Source of the DNA: Planctomycetota bacterium
Lineage (GTDB): Bacteria; Planctomycetota; Planctomycetia; Pirellulales; Pirellulaceae
Reading direction: 5' to 3'
NCBI GenBank assembly: GCA_019347795.1
Contig: JAHWKS010000228.1
Location: forward strand, 1-7,712
Length of the DNA stretch: 7,712 nt
A program made the position numbers and the translations under genes. The notes below the pieces were generated by a model. That model had not been told where the DNA came from, ran no database searches, and saw only the letters and a list, made by a program, of their open reading frames with translations. Positions 1 through 5,589 of this stretch are shown piece by piece. How positions within the stretch are numbered: position 1 is the first letter of the stretch; each line of letters begins with the position of its first letter.

Positions 1-86
1 AGGATTTGCTCCAGCAGCACCGGCAGCGCCAGCCGGAGCATCGGCCGCAGCGTGCCGGCCTCGGAGGTGGGAAGGGCGACGTTCAT
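1..86 (-). CDS. MATE-family efflux transporter, N-terminal fragment (runs off the left edge)
   Basis: Only the first 28 codons are present, starting at the ATG whose first base is 86. They read MNVALPTSEAGTLRP followed by MLRLALPVLLEQIL. The second part matches the usual opening of MATE (multidrug and toxic compound extrusion) transporters, where a short cytoplasmic lead is followed by the first transmembrane helix, often written LALPVLLEQLL. Family knowledge: MATE proteins are inner-membrane Na+- or H+-driven exporters of about 450 residues and 12 helices. An in-frame TAG lies 24 bases upstream of the ATG, so the start is well bounded. I see no strong ribosome binding site; the leader is instead an inverted repeat. 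The gene diverges from the small gene at 240. The call rests on one short motif, so another polytopic membrane protein is possible. Confidence 0.6.
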   Translation of the reverse strand, partial: MNVALPTSEAGTLRPMLRLALPVLLEQI

Positions 87-107
87 GAACAGGCAAAGAA
101 CCTGTTC
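81..107. promoter_or_regulatory. Inverted repeat touching the MATE start codon
   Basis: GAACAGG (87-93) and CCTGTTC (101-107) are perfect 7-base inverted arms around a 7-base spacer. The ten bases 81-90, GTTCATGAAC, form a second perfect palindrome containing the MATE start codon. The structure fills the place where the ribosome binding site of the minus-strand gene would lie. It could be a repressor operator or an mRNA hairpin that limits initiation. The symmetry is seen directly; function is inferred, and a chance match cannot be excluded. Confidence 0.35.
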
Positions 108-208
108 CTATCGTCTCCCGCGGCGAATCACCAGGGGTGGCTTCGGTTGTTAGCGGCGGTGTGGGATTCAATCGAGTAGCGGGGCATTCTGGCGTGCGGT
201 AAAAGTGA

Positions 209-239
209 GGGTGACCATGAACTTGATCAAGGTTCACCC
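209..239. promoter_or_regulatory. Dyad-symmetric leader directly before the 240 start codon
   Basis: GGGTGA (209-214) and TCACCC (234-239) form perfect outer arms. Between them CTTGATCAAG (222-231) is a perfect 10-base palindrome, and TGAAC/GTTCA (218-222/232-236) pair around it. The structure ends at the base before the ATG at 240, and no conventional ribosome binding site is visible. An operator or an occluding mRNA hairpin is plausible, which would suit a small gene that regulates itself. The inner and outer dyads are not perfectly concentric. Function is inferred. Confidence 0.35.
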
Positions 240-515
240 ATGTCCGTTTCCCAACCCCGGCGCAGCCCTGAAGAAGTCGGCCGACTTGGCGTGGAGGTCT
301 TCGACCGCCAAGTGAGGCCGGACCTCGATTCCGAGGACGACGGCAAGTTCGTCGCCGTCGATGTCGGGACCGGCGACTACGAACTCGACGAAGACGACTA
401 CACGGCGGTCATGCGCCTGCGGCGCCGTCGGCCATCGGCCGAAATCTGGCTTGGCCGCGTTGGCCAACACGCCACCTATCGGATGAGATGCAGCCGCCGG
501 TTTACCACGGCGTAA
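240..515 (+). CDS. Small acidic protein of unknown function (91 aa)
   Basis: The protein has a helical lead with a VFDRQVRP stretch, a core reading GKFVAVDVGTGDYELDEDDY, then an Arg-rich RLRRRRPSAEIWLGRVGQHATYRM segment (shown here in part). I recognise this as a widespread family of roughly 80-95 residues in cyanobacteria, planctomycetes and other bacteria, described in the pattern 'GKFVaIDveTGDYEiDeDd...RPdAeIWlgRVG..TaYRmG'. To my recollection it is often encoded just before a clan AA aspartic protease in a toxin-antitoxin-like pair. No such partner is visible here, so it looks like an orphan copy. The usual C-terminal YRMG appears as YRMR and is followed by eight more residues (489-512), so the stop may have been lost and the frame extended into the convergent neighbour, which it overlaps by 14 bases. 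The ATG is the only reasonable start. Molecular function is unknown. Confidence 0.75.
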   Translation: MSVSQPRRSPEEVGRLGVEVFDRQVRPDLDSEDDGKFVAVDVGTGDYELDEDDYTAVMRLRRRRPSAEIWLGRVGQHATYRMRCSRRFTTA

Positions 516-2340
516 GCCAGCCCTTCATGCGGCCCCAGAAGCCGGGTGACTCTTCGTCCTCGCCGAATTCCCAATCGGGGGCATTGTCGCGCGGGGAGCG
601 TCGCTCGTCGCCCGCGGGATCGGCGAAGAGGCCGGGAAAGGGCGTCGAGGAAACGGCCACGTCGTCGCTGATTTCGGATGAGGAGTCGTCGCGGTGATAC
701 TCGCGGTTCGCGGCGGGGAGCGAGTTGACCTCGACGCGGGCGGCTAAGGCGCCGCTGTTCTGAGCCTCCTTGACCGCTTGCATCACGTCGGCGTAGCCGC
801 CGCCGATAGCGACGATCGCCCGCACCACGTCGTCCAGGCGGGCGGAGCATTCCATCCGCCGCTCCTCCTCGCCGGGGACGAAGCGGCTCAGCTTCACCCG
901 GTCCGGCCCCTCGCTCTTGACGACGATCTCCCGGCCGGCGAACAGTGAGTACGGCGCCTGAAGCTGCAAATCGCGGGCGAAGATCGTGACCTCCGGCTCG
1001 CGGTAGCGCATGAAGTGGACCAGCGGCTCGCCGTGGGAGGCGATCCTCGTCAGCCGCACCGTCGGGGCTTGGGGATGCCCCAGCTTATCGCCGCGAACCA
1101 GCGGGTCTTCCGGCCGACGGGTGCGGATCGCCCGCACGGCGCCCATCCGGGTTTCGCTGCTTTCGGAATGGAGCAGCTCCGTCAGTCCGTGATACGCGGC
1201 GGGATCGTCCATTACCGAGAGCGCCGCCAGCGCATGCCAGCGGAACGCCCGAGACTTGTGGGCCGCCTCGGCCAGCGCCGGCACGGCGTCCGGCTCTTCC
1301 AGGTACGCCAGCGCCTCGGCGGAGTAGAACCGAACCTCGGGGTCCGGCGACTGCAGGCCATTCTTCAAGACCGGCGCCGCCTCTTTGCCGATCGCCTCCA
1401 ATCGCAGCGCCGCCCGGGCGGAGGAGACCGGCTCCAGGAGCAGTCCCTCGAGCCGCCCCAGCCGCTCGACGCGGCGCTCCGGCGCCTCGTGGACGGCCAC
1501 GCTCTGCACCACGCGCAGGTACCGCCCCAGGTTGTGCTCGTACTTGGGGCTGATCTTCAGCTCGATGTAGTCATCGTCTTTCGGCTCCGCCACGCCCACC
1601 TTTTTGCCATGATCGAAGGCGTGGAAGCGGCGATTGATGGCGGCGGCGACGTGCGTGCTGGTCATGATCGAATGATTATCGCCGATCACCACCAGGCCGA
1701 TCGGCCGATCCACGAGCGACTCCGCCCCGCCCAGCACGCGGCCGCGGACCAGGTTCACCTGGTCGTCTTGGCCCTGGAACACGGCGTCCACGACCACCGG
1801 ACCGCCGGCGACGCCGAGCACCTTTCCTTGCCTAAGGCGGTTCCCCAGCGCCTCGACCGGCCGCAAGCGAGTCTGCATCAGCCAGCCGTCGCGGAGGCTG
1901 GTCGTCTCGGAGCGCGGGGGGGAATCGACGATCACGTCCGCGCGATCCCCCTTCTTCACGCCCGGCGGGAGGAAGACCTTTACGTACGCCATGGACGTAT
2001 TGTCCAGCGCCAGCACGGCGTCGGGATCCTTCACGCCGTTGGTCTTCATCTCTTCGCGCAGCGTCTCGCGACGATCGTTCGCGGGCGGATCGCTGCCGGT
2101 GCCGCGGAGACGGGTGATCACCGCGACCGCTTCGATCTTCGAATATCCCAGGCCCCAACCGCGGGTCAGATCGCCGACGAACTCCACATCCGGCTCCAGA
2201 TCATCCACCCGGCGGACGATCTCTTCGTTCTTATTCTTTTTGATCCACGGCACCTGGCAACCGGGGAGGCTGGCAATCGCAAAGCTCGCAAGCAGCGCCG
2301 CAAGAAGACCAGCCGGCGCGCGACGAAAAAGCGGCTTCAT
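502..2340 (-). CDS. FlgI-like (P-ring-like) lipoprotein with HEAT repeats
   Basis: I chose the ATG at 2340 (612 aa). It begins MKPLFRRAPAGLLAALLA, a basic then hydrophobic signal peptide, and has Cys28 in SLPGC, a slightly non-canonical lipobox. The longer GTG start at 2415 would place 25 unlikely residues ahead of the signal. Residues about 60-280 resemble the flagellar P-ring protein FlgI: YSKIEAVAVITRLRGTGSDP parallels the 'GLVVGLxGTGD' motif, LPPGVKKGDRADVIVDSPP parallels 'LPPFARPGQKIDVTVSS', and TTSLRDGWLMQTRL parallels 'SLRGGTLLMTPL'. Residues about 295-410 are HEAT-like helical repeats (VRFYSAEALAYLEEPDAVPA and similar). Residues about 430-540 are a further beta-rich region, and the tail is acidic with a Trp-rich end. 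No flagellar gene is nearby. It is probably an envelope-anchored ring or scaffold protein of a planctomycetal non-flagellar family, but the cellular role is unknown. Its 3' end overlaps the small plus-strand gene. Confidence 0.8.
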   Translation of the reverse strand: MKPLFRRAPAGLLAALLASFAIASLPGCQVPWIKKNKNEEIVRRVDDLEPDVEFVGDLTRGWGLGYSKIEAVAVITRLRGTGSDPPANDRRETLREEMKTNGVKDPDAVLALDNTSMAYVKVFLPPGVKKGDRADVIVDSPPRSETTSLRDGWLMQTRLRPVEALGNRLRQGKVLGVAGGPVVVDAVFQGQDDQVNLVRGRVLGGAESLVDRPIGLVVIGDNHSIMTSTHVAAAINRRFHAFDHGKKVGVAEPKDDDYIELKISPKYEHNLGRYLRVVQSVAVHEAPERRVERLGRLEGLLLEPVSSARAALRLEAIGKEAAPVLKNGLQSPDPEVRFYSAEALAYLEEPDAVPALAEAAHKSRAFRWHALAALSVMDDPAAYHGLTELLHSESSETRMGAVRAIRTRRPEDPLVRGDKLGHPQAPTVRLTRIASHGEPLVHFMRYREPEVTIFARDLQLQAPYSLFAGREIVVKSEGPDRVKLSRFVPGEEERRMECSARLDDVVRAIVAIGGGYADVMQAVKEAQNSGALAARVEVNSLPAANREYHRDDSSSEISDDVAVSSTPFPGLFADPAGDERRSPRDNAPDWEFGEDEESPGFWGRMKGWLTPW

Positions 2341-2433
2341 GCCAGGACCTGCTTCCCTGCAAGAGTCGGCAATCAGAACGATGAGAACCCAGCCGCCGGG
2401 CGAGAATCCGCCCACACCCGCCGGGAGGCGGGA

Positions 2434-2462
2434 AGGGTACCGGTCCCCTCAACCCCCGTCAA
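2434..2462 (-). promoter_or_regulatory. Candidate sigma70-type promoter for the FlgI-like gene
   Basis: On the minus strand TTGACG (2462-2457) is followed after 17 bases by TACCCT (2439-2434). The -35 box matches five of six consensus bases. The -10 box is weak, but the spacing is ideal. Transcription would begin near 2427 and give a leader of about 87 bases before the ATG at 2340. No start site is demonstrated. Confidence 0.4.
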
Positions 2463-2471
2463 GCCCGCTGA

Positions 2472-2504
2472 AAGCCCGACGCGTAAGCGAGGGGGACATC
2501 GGGC
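2472..2504. repeat. Intergenic repeat-like segment with inverted ends
   Basis: The segment begins AAGCCCGACGCGTAAGCGAG and carries GCCCGA (2474-2479) and TCGGGC (2499-2504) as inverted arms around 19 bases. From memory, stretches of this form ('AGCCCGACGCGTAAGCGAGGG') recur in planctomycete intergenic DNA. It lies between the zinc-ribbon stop and the candidate promoter of the next gene, so on the minus strand it could also act as a weak hairpin at the end of the kinase transcript. There is no T-tract, so it is not a standard intrinsic terminator. Confidence 0.35.
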
Positions 2505-2536
2505 GCCAATCCCACCAGAACCGCCAGAATCTCGAC

Positions 2537-2824
2537 TTAGCGCACCATTGGCACGGCCAGCGGGGCGCCGCAGCGGAGGCATTGCACCGTTTTCCCCGCC
2601 AGGTCGGGACGCGCGTGATATCGCTGTCCGCACTCGCAGACGACTTCCAGGGGTGTCGCGGCCTCCGCCTGAGGGCTCGGCACGGTCATGCGGCGCCGGC
2701 ACGTCGGACACTGCACCGTCTTGCCCGCCAGGTCCGCCCGCACGGCCAGCATCTTACCGCAGGCGCAGGCGATGCGGATTCGATCGGCCGGCGCCGCCGA
2801 GGACGTGAATTGCTTCGAAGGCGC
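2537..2824 (-). CDS. Double zinc-ribbon module, in frame after the kinase stop codon
   Basis: This is the open frame following the kinase TAG (2827-2825), 95 sense codons ending at TAA (2539-2537). It encodes two tandem zinc ribbons of the same design: CACGKMLAVRADLAGKTVQC with PTC completing the second pair, then CECGQRYHARPDLAGKTVQC with LRC. Each supplies a CxC and a CxxC pair, enough to bind one zinc ion. The first ATG in the frame is at 2752, but it falls inside the first ribbon, just after its CxC pair. No ATG, GTG or TTG lies between the TAG and that ATG. The first ribbon can therefore be complete only if translation enters from the kinase, starts at a non-standard codon, or once did so before a nonsense mutation. 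Such ribbons are common additions to planctomycetal regulatory proteins. If a separate gene is preferred, the protein is 71 aa (2752-2537) with a broken first ribbon. Confidence 0.65.
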   Translation of the reverse strand, partial: APSKQFTSSAAPADRIRIACACGKMLAVRADLAGKTVQCPTCRRRMTVPSPQAEAATPLEVVCECGQRYHARPDLAGKTVQCLRCGAPLAVPMVR

Positions 2825-4315
2825 CTAGGGGGCGTTCGCCTCCTCGGGAATATCCTTAAGTTGGTAGTCCTCGCCGTCGTCCGCCGGCGAGGTCGGGGCG
2901 GCGCCGGAGGTTGGAATTTGCGTCCACGTCGAGGGGGAATCGGCGACGGTGTCCGCACGCGCCCCTTGGGCTGCATGCGAGGCGCTTTTTTCTCCCGTCG
3001 CCCCCAGCAGTTCGTGGTCGTACGCCTCCTTGTCGGCGGGATGCGTCAGCCGGCGATACGCCCGGGCGAGCTCCTCCAGTACGCGGTGGGCGTCGGCGGA
3101 ACGGCGGCCGTCCAGGTGAGGCCGCACCTTGGCCGCTTGCCGCTGATAGCCGATGCGGATTCGCGCCGAGTCGGTTTCGAACACCGGCACGCCGAGCAAC
3201 TCGTAATCGTTGGGAGGCAGCGCCTCCGGCGGAACTCCCAGCCACGCCAGGTAGGGATCCTCGTTCTCGCTCTTGTCGATGCTCGCTGCGCCGGCCTCGG
3301 CGAGGGCGACAATCACATCCGTCGCCGTCTGATAGCGATCCTCCGGCGCCTTGGCGACCATCTTCTGAAAGACCCGATCCAGCGATTCAGGGATCTCCCC
3401 GTCGCGCTCGCACAGCGAAGGGATCGGATGCTCCCGATGGGCCAACAGCTTCCGCAAGAGCGTGTCTGCGCAGTACGGCGGCCGGGCGAACAGCAAACAG
3501 AAGAACGTGCAGCCGAGGGAGTAAAGATCGCTGCGGGCGTCGGCCCGGCGGAAATCCTCCGCCTGCTCGGGGGACATGAAGTCCACCGTGCCCATGATCT
3601 CGCCGGCGCGGGTCAGCCCCGGCTTGTGCCACTGCGTCTCATCCTGCTCCACGGCCGCCTCGTCGATGCGGGCCAGCCCCATGTCGAGTATTTTGACGAT
3701 CCCCTTGGAATCGACGAGCAGGTTCGACGGCTTGATGTCGCGATGGACGATTCCCTGGTTGTGGGCGTACTCCAGCCCCTGCGCCGCTTGAAGGATGTAG
3801 TTGGCTGCGGCCAGCGGGGGAAGCACGTCGCGGTCGTTCCGCGGCGCCAGATCGCGGCCGTCCACGTACTCCATCACGAGGTAGTGAATATCGCTTTCCT
3901 CGTCGGCGTCGTGGGCGGTGACGATGTGCGGATGGCTGAGCCGCGCGGCCGCCTCCACTTCCCGCTGGAACCGCTCGACGGCCTCTCTGGTCTTCATGGC
4001 GCTGGGCGGGAGAATTTTCAGGGCCACCAGCCGCTTCATCCGGCGATGCAGTCCCTTGAACACCAGCCCCATTCCGCCGGCGCCGATCTGCTCCAGCACC
4101 ACGTAGTTGCCCAGCACGAGGTGCTCCACCTCGCCGTGATAGACGCACTTCGCCTGATATTTGGTCAGCCGTCCGGAGCGGACCAACTCGGCGGCCAGCC
4201 GCTGGGGGGTGAAGCGATTCTCGCGGGCGTTCTTCAGGAGCGCAGCCGCCTCCTCGGCCGTCGCCAATCGGCTCCGGGCCAGGCGCTTCGCGAACTGCTC
4301 CAGCGCGACCGGCAT
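2825..4315 (-). CDS. Serine/threonine protein kinase with N-terminal helical and C-terminal J-like regions
   Basis: This is a 496-residue Hanks-type kinase. Residues 1-68 form a helical lead containing LVRSGRLTKYQAKCVYHG, a pattern I recall from planctomycetal kinases. The kinase domain spans about 70-340: glycine loop GAGGMGLVF (78-86), Lys100 in VALK, a probable alpha-C Glu near 119, catalytic HRDIKPSN (191-198, Asp193), DMG instead of DFG (211-213), MSPEQ (247-251) and SDLYSLG (262-268). Residues about 369-437 (NDYELLGVPVFE through DKEAYDHELLG) resemble a J-domain without the HPD motif. The tail is low-complexity and acidic. No membrane helix is visible, so it is probably cytoplasmic and phosphorylates Ser/Thr of unknown targets. 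GGGAG lies 6 bases before the ATG. The frame continues past the TAG into a double zinc ribbon, so a kinase-ribbon fusion of 592 residues is possible. Confidence 0.92.
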   Translation of the reverse strand: MPVALEQFAKRLARSRLATAEEAAALLKNARENRFTPQRLAAELVRSGRLTKYQAKCVYHGEVEHLVLGNYVVLEQIGAGGMGLVFKGLHRRMKRLVALKILPPSAMKTREAVERFQREVEAAARLSHPHIVTAHDADEESDIHYLVMEYVDGRDLAPRNDRDVLPPLAAANYILQAAQGLEYAHNQGIVHRDIKPSNLLVDSKGIVKILDMGLARIDEAAVEQDETQWHKPGLTRAGEIMGTVDFMSPEQAEDFRRADARSDLYSLGCTFFCLLFARPPYCADTLLRKLLAHREHPIPSLCERDGEIPESLDRVFQKMVAKAPEDRYQTATDVIVALAEAGAASIDKSENEDPYLAWLGVPPEALPPNDYELLGVPVFETDSARIRIGYQRQAAKVRPHLDGRRSADAHRVLEELARAYRRLTHPADKEAYDHELLGATGEKSASHAAQGARADTVADSPSTWTQIPTSGAAPTSPADDGEDYQLKDIPEEANAP

Positions 4316-4381
4316 GTGAGGCTCCCGAAAGCCCCAATTCTACCAGCCCCAGCCGCCGAGGAAATCGGGAATTGAATTGCG

Positions 4382-4420
4382 CCCGGCGCCGCCCAGCATT
4401 CTATAATGCCACGCGCCGGG
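4382..4420. promoter_or_regulatory. GC-rich inverted repeat enclosing a -10-like box, upstream of the kinase
   Basis: CCCGGCGC (4382-4389) and GCGCCGGG (4413-4420) are perfect inverted arms around 23 bases. The loop holds TATAGAAT on the minus strand (4405-4398), a possible -10 box for the kinase, and TATAAT on the plus strand (4402-4407). On the minus strand TTATCC lies about 18 bases before TATAGA as a poor -35. It may be an operator over the kinase promoter, or a hairpin after the glutathione peroxidase stop (4445). It has no T-tract. Function is inferred. Confidence 0.35.
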
Positions 4421-4444
4421 GCGGATAAACCGGACCGCGCAAAG

Positions 4445-5011
4445 CTACTTCGCCAGCTCCTTCTCGATCGCCTGGACGAGCTGGGGATCGTCCGGCTCGA
4501 CGCGGGGGGCGAAGCGGGCGAGCACCTGCCCGTCTTTGCCGATGAGGAACTTCTCGAAGTTCCACGAGATCTTGCCCGGCTCCTTGGCGTCTTCGCCGGT
4601 CAGCCGCTTGTAGAGGTCGCAGGCGCCCTCGCCGTTGACTTCGATCTTGGAGAACATGTCGAAGTCCACGTCGTAGTTGTCCTTGCAGAACTTTACGATC
4701 TCGGCCTCGGTCCCCGGCTCCTGGGCGCCGAACTGGTTGCAAGGGAAGCCAAGCACCGCCAGCCCCTTCTCACCGTACTTCTCGTGCAGCGCCTGCAGGC
4801 CCTCGTATTGCGGCGTGAGACCGCACTGACTGGCCACGTTCACCACCAGCACCGCCTTCCCGTCGTATTTCTTGGCGAGGCTAACATCCTTGCCGTCGAT
4901 GGTCTTCATCTTCACGTCCAATACCGACTTCTCTTCGGCCGCGGCAGGTTGCGTCACGGCGACAGTCGCGAAAAGGAGGGAAAGGCACGAGAGGGAAATG
5001 AGCATACGCAT
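4445..5011 (-). CDS. Exported glutathione peroxidase family protein (thioredoxin-type peroxidase)
   Basis: The 188-residue protein opens with a Sec signal peptide (MRMLISLSCLSLLFATVAV, then QPAAAEE with likely cleavage after Ala25), so it acts outside the cytoplasm. The GPx fold follows: peroxidatic Cys63 in NVASQCGLTPQY, FPCNQFGAQEPG (Cys91, Gln97), and WNFEKFLI (Trp150, Asn151), completing the Cys-Gln-Trp-Asn tetrad. Cys109 in KFCKDNY sits where yeast Gpx3 has its resolving Cys82. It is a cysteine enzyme, not a selenoenzyme, and by family knowledge probably reduces H2O2 or lipid hydroperoxides with thioredoxin-like electron donors rather than glutathione. The start at 5011 is supported by AGGAG (5026-5022) ten bases upstream; a second ATG at 5005 is less well placed. 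It is the first minus-strand gene of the block, 129 bases ahead of the kinase. Confidence 0.95.
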   Translation of the reverse strand: MRMLISLSCLSLLFATVAVTQPAAAEEKSVLDVKMKTIDGKDVSLAKKYDGKAVLVVNVASQCGLTPQYEGLQALHEKYGEKGLAVLGFPCNQFGAQEPGTEAEIVKFCKDNYDVDFDMFSKIEVNGEGACDLYKRLTGEDAKEPGKISWNFEKFLIGKDGQVLARFAPRVEPDDPQLVQAIEKELAK

Positions 5012-5021
5012 GGTCGAACTT

Positions 5022-5069
5022 CTCCTGAGACAAAAGTTTCAACATCGATGGCGCGAGGTTCTTATAATA
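5022..5069 (-). promoter_or_regulatory. Ribosome binding site and candidate -10 box of the peroxidase gene
   Basis: AGGAG (5026-5022) is a good Shine-Dalgarno match at normal distance from the ATG at 5011. Further upstream TATTAT (5069-5064) matches five of six -10 bases and would give a leader of about 45 bases. The -35 region is weak (TTCGCC after 16 bases). No regulator site such as a recognisable OxyR box is visible. Confidence 0.35.
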
Positions 5070-5199
5070 CGCCATGACAGGCCCCGGCGAAAGCGTTGGG
5101 CTTCGGTCTTCGCCGGTTGCGAGTGCGGGGAGAGCGGCGCCACCGTGTGCCAAGACCGGCTATGTTCGAAAAGCCTCAGAAGCCCCCGCCGCCAGCGGG

Positions 5200-5364
5200 C
5201 TGATTCAGAAAAGCCTGCTGCACCGGATGCAATTCGCCCCCTCCGCCAGCCCCTTAATCGTCAGATGAAAAGTCCTCGCGCAGCACATCCAAGAACGGCC
5301 GATCCTCATCGGTCGTCGTCGTGCGGCGCTCGTCGTTGACGTTCAACACCAGTCGCGTGGCATG
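5200..5364 (-). pseudogene. Decayed fragment of a molybdo-hydroxylase [2Fe-2S] subunit (XDH/aldehyde oxidoreductase type)
   Basis: Read 5'-3' on the minus strand, 5364-5269 encodes TRLVLNVNDERR then DEDRPFLDVLREDF, the opening of small [2Fe-2S] subunits of xanthine dehydrogenase/aldehyde oxidoreductase enzymes ('LxVNGxxxxx...D.drpLLdvLReDfgLTGTKkGC'). The next bases do not encode the LTGTKxGC cluster-binding loop. Instead this frame stops at TAA (5256-5254). A second frame reads LTIKGLAEG (5264-5238), and a third reads GELHPVQQAFLNQ (5238-5200). Both match a later part of the same family ('ITTIEGLAegg.LHPVQqAFldhd'). The locus therefore carries an internal deletion of roughly 40 residues that removed the first [2Fe-2S] site, a frameshift in a G-run (near 5236-5240), and loss of everything after the QAF segment. 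No intact start or partner subunit gene is present. It cannot encode a working subunit. Confidence 0.65.
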
Positions 5365-5445
5365 ACCCGGTGCTTCCCCATCGCGTTTCCGACGAGCTCA
5401 CCCGCCACGCGATTCTACCCCGCCTGGCGCCGACTCTCAAAACGC

Positions 5446-5465
5446 GAAAGGCGCAGAAAGGCGCA
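5446..5465. repeat. Two tandem copies of GAAAGGCGCA
   Basis: GAAAGGCGCA occurs at 5446-5455 and again at 5456-5465, preceded by AACGC. Runs of this type ('gcgaaaggcgcgaaag') are familiar from planctomycete intergenic DNA. The copy lies between the [2Fe-2S] pseudogene and the inverted-repeat element at 5488. No function is evident. Confidence 0.4.
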
Positions 5466-5487
5466 ATCATTGCAAGAAGATTCGTCC

Positions 5488-5576
5488 GATGGAGTGATGG
5501 GAAGGAATCCGGGTTACTCGGTCGCTTGGTTTTACCCGTAAGCCACCCCCCCTTGCTCCATCGCTCCATCACTCCC
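5488..5576. repeat. MITE/REP-like inverted-repeat element, copy A
   Basis: The left end GATGGAGTGATGG (5488-5500) pairs with CCATCGCTCCATC (5558-5570) with one G-T wobble. GGAGTGATGG (5491-5500) also pairs perfectly with CCATCACTCC (5566-5575). The core (5502-5531) matches copy B (6026-6055) at 28 of 30 positions, including ACTCGGTCGCTTGGTT. The right end stops one base before the ribosome binding site of the gene at 5590. The hairpin ends and the absence of an ORF suggest a small non-autonomous repeat. No transposase is present in the window. Confidence 0.6.
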
Positions 5577-5589
5577 GGAGGAACCAGCC

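Noticed and set aside
2341..2415. Longer GTG start (2415) for the FlgI-like lipoprotein
   Set aside because: The ATG at 2340 begins directly with a basic-hydrophobic signal peptide and lipobox. The extension would bury it and run close to the candidate transcription start.
2577..2735. Similar CGCCAGGTCGGG segments at about 2597 and 7118 as a dispersed repeat
   Set aside because: Both encode RPDLAG in unrelated proteins (zinc ribbon and hydrolase), and the identity is limited to that short coding motif. Chance or codon bias is enough.
1015..2808. Long plus-strand open frame of 597 codons opposite the lipoprotein gene
   Set aside because: It is Arg/His/Gln-rich with no recognisable domain, and lies antisense to a gene with signal peptide, FlgI-like and HEAT motifs. 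It is a typical shadow frame of GC-rich DNA.
1991..4375. Plus-strand open frame of 794 codons across the kinase
   Set aside because: It is antisense to an unmistakable kinase and zinc ribbon, lacks motifs and has a biased composition. It is kept open by GC-rich codon use of the opposite strand.
4881..5153. Minus-strand 90-residue frame overlapping the peroxidase start
   Set aside because: It overlaps the peroxidase signal peptide and active-site coding region in another frame and shows no family features.
5181..5201. Hairpin AGCCCCCGC / GCGGGCT as an intrinsic terminator
   Set aside because: The stem has a bulge, only a distant short T-run follows, and it lies beyond a dead gene fragment. 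There is too little support to call it.
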